NCBI GenBank assembly: GCA_032622095.1
Contig: CP136065.1
Span: 96,045,343-96,109,342, forward strand
Length of the DNA: 64,000 nucleotides
Source of the DNA: Siphonodentalium dalli
Lineage: Eukaryota > Mollusca > Scaphopoda > Gadilida > Siphonodentaliidae
Direction: 5' to 3'
Position 1 is the first letter of the stretch. Every line of letters starts with the position of its first letter. A model generated the notes under the pieces. That model was given only the letters and a program-made list of their open reading frames with translations, was not told the DNA's origin and ran no database searches. The position numbers and the translations under genes were made by a program. Shown one piece after another: positions 55,821 through 64,000 of this stretch.

Positions 55821-56266
55821 AGGAAATATTGACTTATTTGGTGTCAAATCGGTGGAAATGTTGACTTATTTGGTGTCAGATCACAGGAAATGTTGACCTA
55901 TTTGGTGTCATAGCAGAGGAAATATTGACTTAGTTGGTGTCAAATAGGCGGAAATTTTGACTTATTTGGTGCCAGATCAGAGGAAATGTTGACTTATTTG
56001 GTGTCAGATCTGAGGAAATGTTGACTTATTTGGTGTCTGATCGGAAGTAATGTTGACTCATTTGGTGTCAGATCGGATGAAATGTTGACTTTTTTGGTCT
56101 CAAATCGGACGAAATATTGACTTATTTGGTGTCAAATAGGAGGAAATGTTGACTTAGTTGGTGTCAGATCGGATGATATGTTGACTTATATGGTGATAGA
56201 TCGGACGAATGTTGACTTATTTTGTGTCTGATATGAGGAAATGTTGACTTATTTAGTGTCAGATTC
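55821..56266. repeat. 32-bp minisatellite (about 14 copies)
   Basis: The unit is GGAAATGTTGACTTATTTGG plus TGTCAGATCGGA. Variants include GTCAAATAGG and TTAGTTGG. It is unrelated in sequence to the 32-bp array at 20421. Confidence 0.95.
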
Positions 56267-56681
56267 CAATATGCATATATCTTAATTTGTCTAAACACCT
56301 ATACCCGACCGATATGTCTATTATGATTGTGTCACCACCCCCCCCCATTTCTACTATATACGCGGTTGATTTTGAAGTGGAACGCATGATTCATACCCCT
56401 CTGATAACTGGTATTCTCGGGAGTCATATGCCCATTTAAACAATATTCAAATCCAAAAATAAAGTTGGTACGCATATTTCGTAATATCAAATTGATCAAA
56501 CTTTGATTATTTCTTAGTCAAAATGACAATTCTGGTTGTAATTCAGTTTCATACATCTTGATGGGTTAGAGTTATGGCTATTATTTCAGCAAATATGGGA
56601 ACAATATCATATTAATGTGAAATATCCAAGACTTGTATGTGCTATTCTCTTAACCGATACGCAAGATTCACCACACTCTGC

Positions 56682-57353
56682 TAATCATTTCTATACTAAA
56701 GCATCATTAATGAGTAGTTATCCCGTATGTATGGAATCCTATTAGGGCCACTTGCTAATGGCGCGCGCGCGCCGAAAGCGACGAAAAGTGCGCCATTAGT
56801 AACGCGCCGAAAGCACCGAAAGCACCGAAAGCGCCGAAAGCGCCGAAAGCGCCGAAAGGTGCGCCGTTACGGCGCACTTTTTGTCGCTTACGGCGCTTTC
56901 GGCGCGCGCCGAAACACACCCTAATGGCGCACTTTTTGTCGTTTCCGGCGCGCGCCATTATAGGAGTTGACCTAATAGTATGCCTAATGGCCCTTTCGGC
57001 GCGCGCCGAAAGCGACAAAAAGTGGGCCATTAGTAACGCGCATATTTTGTCGCTTTCGGCGCGTTACTAATGGCGCACTTTTTGTCGCTTTCGGCGCGCG
57101 CCGAAAGCGCCATTTGGAAGTGGCCCTAATAGGATTCCATACATATGGAATGTTCAGATAATAAATTCAACAAAACGACCGTTTGTTGATCTTATTATCT
57201 AAACATTTCCCTGAATAAATAAATATGACTCCTTCTGCTCTTCTGTGTATCTGTCGTATATCACCTTAACATCCCTCCAAATCAACACTAGACCATTCCG
57301 ATGAACCATTTTTTAACTAACTGGGAGAATCTATTTAGTATAGAAAGGGTTAA
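56682..57353. mobile_element. Y element copy 2, interrupted by the GC-rich island
   Basis: The left end (TTTCTATACTAAA..CATTAATGAGTAG) and right end (complement of TTAACCCTTTCTATACTAAAT) mirror each other. The internal hairpin GTTCAGATAATA..TTCAACAAA / TTTGTTGATCTTATTATC is at about 57150-57200. The GC-rich element at 56726-57135 splits it just left of GGAATGTTCAGATAAT, a position continuous in copy 1. Confidence 0.6.
56726..57135. mobile_element. GC-rich foldback island
   Basis: TIRs TATGTATGGAATCCTATTAG and GGCCACTT at both ends (about 29 bp). The 410-bp element is built from GGCGCGCGCC palindromes, GCGCCGAAAGCGACAAAAAG blocks in both orientations and a short run of (GCRCCGAAA)n nine-base repeats at 56811-56857. 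Its GC content is far above the AT-rich surroundings. Open frames on both strands (Arg/Lys-rich one way, Phe/Gly/Ala-rich the other) simply translate the nine-base repeat. TA flanks fit a TA-type target. Superfamily unknown. Confidence 0.85.
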
Positions 57354-59051
57354 CTGATATTCAGAATTAATGGGGTAGGGGTGACACCCTCTATTATATA
57401 TACAATGCATTTTGTGGGAAGTTATATTACGTGTCTTGGGCTTGGGGAATTTAAAAATTATATATATTATATATATTTATTCCCCCAAATCCACATGTTA
57501 TGTTTACACTCAATGAAAAATGGCCGATTCCAATGCACTATTTTTGAATGAAATGGGAGATCCCATTAAGGGATCAGAGGGTTACGGGTAACCAGCTATC
57601 ACTCCATCATTTATAAAGTGAATTACCGCGGGTTTCCTTTCAATGATGCCGATGAATCCGTTTCCAATTTGCTCGCAGGAAATTAAAAGGCTCTTTGATC
57701 GAAATCTGGGAGAGCACCTCTATGTATTCAGCCGTAATAGACTTCTACTCATGTCTTTCTAATCTTACTCGTGTCGTGAGGAAGTCTCCGTCGCAGGATT
57801 TATGGGGGATCTCACCAGCACGCGATACTCCAAACAGAAACAGAACTGCATTATATTACAGTCCAAATAGTCGTAGTTTGCACAGGGACGTGAACAGAGA
57901 GTTTCGGGTATGGAGGAGTGCAACTTTGAATCGACAACTGCAACCGGCCCCTCCTGTTTGAACCATAGAGCGAATGTGTTGTAGACATACGTGGTTTTAT
58001 GCATATTGAAACGAATAGTATAAGATATACCAAGGTCCTAACCTGGTCATATGTCACGATCTGCGGGTCAACGTACACTGTTAGAGCATATCAGTTCTCA
58101 AACGGTTAGAATTATCAGCAAACATATAAGTTATTCCATGTATATATCAACCTATTTTGATTCCCGGAACGTGAACCAACTAATGGAATTACTCGGTTCA
58201 CTTAGAGGACTAAACACTATTAGCCGCATAAAATTGACTTGGTTCATTCTAGCTTCCATGGATCGAGGTATAAGATATGTTGACAAATACATGAAATATT
58301 GATATACCTGTGACTTTCATGCATTAATTATGGATGTTTTAATCATTTTGGCGAAACAAATTGATGCAGAAGTGTAATAAATAGATTATCAGTTAGTTCC
58401 GAGATTACTCTATACATGCATATGTGGCATAGGAAGTCAGTTATAAATTAGTTAAGGTATTCATCGACCTAGTTTTGTCTCCTGAACTGGACCAGGTAAA
58501 TGAACAATAAAAGCGAAAATAATTTCAGGTTTATATTTAAACTGCAGCGGGGCTTTCGATTTAAACGGTCATCGAACAGCGATGCAGGAACAGGATGACA
58601 TGTGAATCAAATGGAGAGGAAGGGCACTCTCGTGATTGTGGCAATTTACACTCGATAATTGTGCCCACAATAGCAGATGTGGGTCACGTGGATCATATGA
58701 GATTGTGTTTTTTCGCCGATCAGCGGTCGTACGTGCCGACAATGTTCCACGGGGATGGCTCATAGTATAGTAAATATCCGGCCAGCTCTGTTATAACTGT
58801 CGATAATAGGTATCATTACGTTCCAGGGAGGACAAGCGCGGCTCAATTGATTAAAGAGCTTGTGGAGTTGCGGTTGTATACGCCGCTGGGAGATGAAGAC
58901 CCGATGAGGACTACCTCGTTATTATTGGAGTGGTCGCTGCCAATAACACGACCTATGTTGGACATTTATAGATGAACGTGAGGTGAGTACTTTCTGTTTA
59001 AGTATCACACTTTTTGCTAGGATTATTTTGCAGCTTATATCATGTCATGAA
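57354..59051. other. No supported gene
   Basis: AT-rich DNA with a TATATATTATATATATTTATT tract near 57459. Frames at 57695-57961 and opposite (57765-58078) overlap each other without recognised domains. A diverged W repeat (GTTCATTCTAGCTTCCATGG, GTTGACAAATACATGAAATA) lies at 58235-58300. Confidence 0.4.
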
Positions 59052-59433
59052 TATCTACTCTGGCTACGCCCTCGTTAAAAATATTGGCACTTATTTGGTA
59101 TTCTGACGAGGAACTTTATAACATTTAACAAACAACGCACGGAAAATATTTCTTTGTTAATATTATATGTGTTCCTTAATAGTCTTTTCACAGTATGGGG
59201 TGGTCTCAGCTCGAGATTGCATGAATTTTGTGACTCGATATCGCAATAAACATTGAACTATTTTCCGAGACAAATTCCATGATTGAAAGATTTGCAAATT
59301 AAAATCGACTCAACAAAGTCACACAAATCATGCAACATCACCTTTTTTTTCAATGTTATAAACTTCCCTGTGGGAACATCAATGAACTGGTGGAGTATAA
59401 TCTCTATACTGGCGTAACCAGAGTAAAGATTAA
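59052..59433. mobile_element. CTCTACTCTGG MITE copy 3
   Basis: ATCTACTCTGGCTACGCC at the left pairs with GGCGTAACCAGAGTAAAGAT at the right (59411-59430). Interior words GAGGAACTTTATAA and GAACTGGTGGAGTATAATCT match the copies at 23701 and 33484. Its right end ends in the TTAA used by T copy D. Parts of it are repeated beyond D at 59931-60044. Confidence 0.7.
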
Positions 59434-59927
59434 AGGCACGTGAGGCCTTAGTTGTCGAAAATATTCATATTTGTTCTAATCACCGTAAACAGAAAAACAT
59501 TAAAACGCATACAGTTTCGTTCATATATACCATGACCATCACGCAAACAGCATGTTATCATAAAGACCTACTATATTTTACCTAAGCAAGAGCCTGGTTG
59601 TGTTACAGAATACAGCACAATGCTACTGGCTAATCACACACAAATGGCATAAACGCTCTTTATTAGTTCCATATCAGGAATTCACCAACAAAGAACGCTC
59701 TTTATGTTTACCATCATAATATAAACAAACACCAGAAAAGTAAATTTTTATGCTTTTGTTTACATAACAATGTTCAAACATTTGACAATAACATACTGTT
59801 TATGCGATATTTCTTATCTGTATACGGACAAAGTCTGTCTACATTTTGATGTTCTTTCTGTTTGTGGCGGTTTTTGACGGGTGGAAATATTTTCACAGGA
59901 TACCCACCGCCAAGGCCAACCGTACCT
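59430..59927. mobile_element. T element copy D, right TTAA lost
   Basis: Left TTAAAGGCACGTGAGGCC, right CCAACCGTACCT followed by GTACTAG rather than TTAA. Interior as in copies B and F with more substitutions. Confidence 0.85.
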
Positions 59928-59930
59928 GTA

Positions 59931-60044
59931 CTAGTCTTTTCACAGTATGGGGTGGTCTCAGCTCGAGATTGCATGAATTTTGTGACTCGATATCGAACTG
60001 GTGGAGTATAATCTCTATACTGGCGTAACCAGAGTAAAGATTAA
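59931..60044 (+). repeat. Partial duplication of the CTCTACTCTGG MITE beyond T copy D
   Basis: AGTCTTTTCACAGTATGGGG to GACTCGATATCG repeats 59180-59243. It is then joined directly to GAACTGGTGGAGTATAATCT through AAAGATTAA, which repeats 59384-59433. The 140 bp between (59244-59383) is missing with a 1-bp G overlap at the join. The copy ends in an unfilled TTAA at 60041-60044. Confidence 0.85.
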
Positions 60045-60188
60045 TGTCATTATTACTTAGCAGCTATGCACTTCTGAAAGAGACATTGGTAAAAAATATA
60101 TCGTTTATAACACAAACAAACAAGAAATTAAAGGTAAGCGATTGCCAGGTGGTCCACAAAAGTTACCGAAGTTCATGGTTTATATATA

Positions 60189-60692
60189 CGGGCGGCGTTG
60201 GCGGTGGGTATGCTGTTAAAATATTCACATGCGTCAAAAACCGCCATAATCAGAAATAATAGTAAAATATAGACAGACTTTGTTCTTATACCAATCAGAA
60301 ATATGGCATTGTCAATTATTTTGCCTTTGTTATGTAAACAAAAGCAAAAAACGTTACGTTGCCTGGCTTTTGTTTAGAACCGGATATGGTAAACATAACG
60401 AGCGTTATTTGTTACTGTTTTCCTGATATGGAAATAATGAAGAGCGTTTATATAATTTGTGTGTGCTTAACCAATAGAATTGCACTGTGTATGTAAACAG
60501 AAGCACAACTTCTGTAACACGAGCAGCCTCTTGTATACGTACACCATCGTACGTCTTGACGACAATATGCTATTTACGAGCTGATTATGTTTGGCATATG
60601 AACAAAACTATATATATTTTAATATTCCTTCTGTTGATGGCGATTTGAACAAATATGAATATTTCTGCAACTAATGCCGCCCGTGCCTTTAA
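60189..60692. mobile_element. T element copy E (subfamily 2)
   Basis: Right end complementary to TTAAAGGCACGGGCGGC; left begins ACGGGCGGCGTTGGCGG with the outermost seven bases altered. It is closest to copy G at 16166 (shares TAACCAATAGAATTG and ACGTACACCATCGTACGT). Confidence 0.8.
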
Positions 60693-60924
60693 GGATCAGG
60701 ACAGTCTGTTGTATATGGGATCTCAATCATGAATTGTGAGTACTGGTTTGAAGCCTTATACACTACTAAATGCAGGTATTGGCCAAAAATAAAAATACAC
60801 AAAACAACATGACAAACACAATACACTTGTAGAAAAAAAAATGCAATGAGGTCAAAATAGTTACACAATCGCGTGGTAGATATTGGGGTCCTTATCCTTA
60901 AAGATGCTACATCGGATTTGATAC
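60693..60924. other. No supported feature
   Basis: Short spacer between T copies E and F; the antisense 81-codon frame has no recognised domain. Confidence 0.4.
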
Positions 60925-61426
60925 TTAAAGGCACGTGAGGCCTTAGTTGTCGAAAATATTCATATTTGTTCCAATCACCGTAAACAGAAATACATTAAAA
61001 CGCATACAGTTTCGTTCATATTTACCATGACCATCGCGTAAACAGCATGTTATCATAAAGATTTACTATATGTTACCTAAGCAAGAGCCTGATTGTGTTA
61101 CAGAATACAACACAATGCTGCTGGCTAAACACACACAAATTACATAAACGCTCTTTATTCGTTCCATATCAGGAATTCACCCACAAATAACGCTCTTTAT
61201 GTTTACCATCATAATATAAACAAACACCAGAAAAGTAACTTTTTATGCTTTTGTTTACATAACAATGGTCAAAAATATGACAATAACATACTGTTTATGC
61301 GATATTTCTTATTTGTATACGGACAAAGTCTGTCTACATTTTGTTGTTCTTTCTGATTGTGGCGGTTTTTGACGGGTGGAAATATGTTTACAGGATACCC
61401 ACTACCAAGGCCAACCGTACCTTTAA
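60925..61426. mobile_element. T element copy F (full length)
   Basis: TTAA-flanked at 60925-60928 and 61423-61426, same orientation as copy B and nearly identical to it. Confidence 0.9.
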
Positions 61427-61574
61427 CAAGTATCAGTTTAATAAGCCAGTTTACCGTTCACCAGGATGCATTTCCACCACGGAAATCAAAGTGAAGGAGG
61501 CTTTAAATAAACTTGAATCGTGACAATCCGTTGACATACATTTATAACAATCGCGATGTCCAAAAAATCACCCA

Positions 61575-61665
61575 ACAGAGAGAAAGAGAGAGAGAGATAA
61601 TATTTTATTAACGTGACATGTGCAAATAATGATATTGCACCGGCCACATGGGGCCTATAAGTCAC
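61575..61665 (-). mobile_element. Solo LINE-2-type 3' end with (CT)n tail
   Basis: On the minus strand GTGACTTATAGGC ... AATAAAATATTATC ends in (TC)n (61577-61597). LINE-2 at 47546 has GTGATTTATAGGC ... TAATAAAATATTTG before its (TTCG)n tail. Shared 3' UTR words with different microsatellite tails fit the same or a sister family. Confidence 0.45.
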
Positions 61666-62478
61666 GCTTATAGTATGTAATACGACTATAATAATGAATT
61701 ATAATTATTATTATAAACCGGTTCACACCCTAGGCCAATCAGTATTTCTTGTATGAATCTGTATTTCGATTGGCCAAAATATAGACTTGAGCTAAAATTC
61801 ACCAATAAACTGGAATTACTTGGAGAATATGCTGAACATGGGAGAGTAGCGGAAGGTGAGAAATTCTGACAATACGCCATGATAATATGATCGCACCTGT
61901 CACTCTGGTTAAAACACGGATCATACCATTATGTCATGGGGGGGGGCACATAATTTTTTACTCTATAAACTGTTGGATTGTCGGAAGGGACTGGGTGACT
62001 GGAAATCCACATGTGTTTGGATTGTATAGACCACAATAATCACTTTATAATAATAACATTGGGAATATTCTACAAACTGTTCACATACATGTACTCGGAA
62101 AATCCAGGCATTGTAGACGGATTTGTTTAGTCTTTTTCGTGAATGCCTGTGATATTTCAACGCGCGCACTTCCTGCATCGTGGAATAGTTTCTCTTCGGA
62201 GTCGGATTGTTCGAACACTATATATAGGGACATTTCCGTCTGTGTTCTGAACGATAAATCCATTATGGGAACCACGATGAAAATAACATTAACAACCGCA
62301 TCAGTGATTGTCACAAGGAGGAATCTGTATAAACAATACTGGCCAAATGGTTATCGACGCTGATAAATAATCACGATGCAAGTGCTCTCATGCATGATTG
62401 AATGGTAATTGATACGTAATCAATCACATTGAAAGTGGCTCAATTCTGTTTGGTGTGAATCGGTTTATAAATATGCCG
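61666..62478. other. No supported gene
   Basis: AT-rich; an AATTATAATTATTATTATAA stretch lies near 61696 and a G9 run at 61938-61946. Open frames of 64-77 codons lack known domains. Confidence 0.4.
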
Positions 62479-62559
62479 TTACCCGCTTGGTTATCTGTAC
62501 AACAAATACAGACGGGGTGCTATTGTCTGAATTTGTTGTACATATAACCAAGCGGGTTA
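62479..62559. mobile_element. 81-bp palindromic miniature element
   Basis: TTACCCGCTTGGTTAT and TGTACAACAAAT pair with ATTTGTTGTACA and ATAACCAAGCGGGTTA around an 11-bp loop. No TIR partner elsewhere in the window. Confidence 0.7.
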
Positions 62560-63060
62560 TAACCTACATGTATAACAGTATTTTAAATAGGATAGGTTTG
62601 GCATGATAGCCTGATGATTATATTTGTTTGTTTCATCGCTAAACTACATAGGTCAACATATACCATTGAATCCTCTATAGGTACATACACTCTATGTTTT
62701 TTTTATAGATCAGCCTGTTCTTCATGCAGGGTCCAGTTTCATGAAAGCAACGTATGACATAGTTGTATAGTTGGGGACTTAAGGTGTGCTTAACTTCAAA
62801 CTACAGTCGTATGTGCGTTTCGCGAATTTGATTTTAACTTAAGATGGTCCTGACTTTGGTCTTACGTGTAGCTTTGCATGAGTGTGGAGTGAGGTGTCTT
62901 AAGATAATCTTACAGTTAAGATCTAAGTTATGATTCACCTTTGGTAGCAAAGATGGGTGGGATCTAGTCCATGCATATTATTATAAGTACATTTGCTGAA
63001 TAAAATCTTTGGAACACGGATGGACGTTGCTGAAATGATATAGTAATATTAATTAACAAC
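62560..63060. other. Spacer with CTTAAG/TTAAG-rich stretch
   Basis: From 62725 to 62945, AGTTTCATGAAAGCAACGTA is followed by repeated TTAAG and CTTAAGAT words. This resembles a common marine-invertebrate MITE I know only by appearance. No gene is seen. Confidence 0.3.
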
Positions 63061-63335
63061 CCTCTGCACACACATGAATTTTGTTTACCCGGGGAACCGA
63101 AACTGGTTCCATAGTTTGTCCAAGTGGGGGAACCAGCCGAAGAACCAAAACAATTAACAAAATGAAGAACCAAACATATTGAAGAACCAAACATGTTTTG
63201 GTTCTTCGAAGAAGTAAATTAAAGAACCAAATCAATTAGAAAACAGACATTCTGGTTCCACATGGAACCAAACTTGTTTCTAATTTTAGTCCTGAGGGGA
63301 GAACGAATGTGAGATATTTTGGTTCTCTATCTGGT
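63060..63335. repeat. Cluster of GAAGAACCAA motifs and hairpins
   Basis: GAAGAACCAA or its complement occurs at least five times. GAAGAACCAAA and TTTTGGTTCTTC form a tight hairpin at 63181-63207. Outer GGGGAACC.AAACTGGTTCC and TGGTTCCACATGGAACCA are also self-complementary. The cluster behaves as a nested palindrome about 250 bp long. Confidence 0.6.
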
Positions 63336-64000
63336 CCCCATTACCTAGCGCAGACAATATACCTTGGTATATATGATTATTGTGTACTTAATTATATTGT
63401 TACCGTGTCATATTCACTGATAGGATCGATGTTTGCATACAATATTCGCGTGCCATGCTAGGCTCTTCTAAACCGTAAACGTAGCTACGAATATGGCAAA
63501 ATTACCACTGATAGAAACAACACAAATTCTAGTGAAGTAGTACTCTATTCGTAATTTTTACCAGTAGTAGTAGATTATGCGAAATGTGTCCATTACAATG
63601 GTTCCTAGTCGGCCCTCTGCATTGAAAATGACTCTTCTCTTCAAATATAATGTTCAATACGATTTGACACCATACAACTACCATTTGTACATTAGATCGT
63701 AGGCCCACTCATGAACCCATTATTAAAGATGCATAATCCGAATTAATGCTCACAAATTACTATTTCTTTGGCTTCTGGGGTAACAATATTGTATTTGAGT
63801 CAAGGAACCTACCCATCAATGCTCAAGAGTGATCAGATATCGATTTTTTAAAATTTATTTCCCGAGATATGTAAATTTTGGCGGCCTGTCAAATATTCGT
63901 TAAGCCGACGGTCTCGGAGGAAATTGCGGATGAACATAGATAACTCTAAAATTAATTGGCTTCTGGTGTTAGATATTTAAAAATCCGTTGAACAAAATGT
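63336..64000. other. No supported feature
   Basis: AT-rich end of the window; nothing recognised on either strand. Confidence 0.4.

Noticed and set aside
56727-57030. Lys/Arg-rich and Phe/Gly/Ala-rich frames in the GC island
   Set aside because: They only translate the nine-base GCRCCGAAA repeat and the palindromes.

Overview
The window looks like AT-rich, non-coding nuclear DNA from an aquatic invertebrate. A mollusc or another lophotrochozoan is my best guess, from the tRNA-derived SINE copies with a 'Meta'-like central block and from the non-LTR reverse transcriptase types. That assignment is inference. I found no intact host gene, rRNA gene, tRNA gene or CRISPR array. Almost all coding signal is decayed transposable-element protein. 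Two short stretches look like old exons or transposon-linked genes (1214-1283 and 28373-28618), and two open frames are unidentified (15524-15859 and about 8212-8410).

Layout. 0-5 kb: a SINE, a possible first exon, and tandem arrays of about 195-bp and 25/35-bp units. 5-9.3 kb: the most structured region. It holds a 156-bp near-perfect palindrome, a TTAA-flanked element carrying two 69-bp palindromes, and a 1.23-kb foldback built from four more such palindromes and bracketed by 163-bp direct repeats. 9.5-13.3 kb: two neighbouring Harbinger-like elements sharing a GGCCTGATTC-type end, one with a possible transposase relic. 13.8-21.2 kb: a 25-bp minisatellite, duplicated X blocks (one split by a TTAA element), a non-autonomous Helitron with 122-bp internal repeats, and 32-bp and 39-bp minisatellites. 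21.6-22.7 kb: a decayed LINE. 24.9-26.9 kb: a mariner-like MITE, a LINE 3' end and a 59-bp minisatellite. 28.0-28.6 kb: a transposon-associated gene remnant. 29.2-31.7 kb: the best-preserved LINE pseudogene. 32-37 kb: a 33-bp minisatellite, a LINE C-terminal scrap and several MITEs. 37.5-47.5 kb: a second SINE, a 2.4-kb tandem segmental duplication and a long array of diverged repeats. 47.5-49.9 kb: another LINE pseudogene split by two back-to-back TTAA elements. 52-61.6 kb: a retroelement tail, more TTAA elements, a 32-bp minisatellite and a GC-rich foldback island. 61.6-64 kb: mostly plain sequence with short hairpins.

How it fits together. Several TTAA-flanked MITE families (called T, P and Y here) recur, consistent with mobilisation by piggyBac-like transposases supplied from elsewhere. 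Nesting gives relative ages: T elements cut into a LINE, into an X block and next to a CTCTACTCTGG MITE; the GC-rich island cuts into a Y element; and the 2.4-kb tandem duplication begins inside a P element. Twice, a palindromic or TTAA element is flanked by direct duplications of 100 bp or more, which suggests repair-associated duplication. All family names of the form T, P, Y, X, R, W are local labels. No database search was possible.
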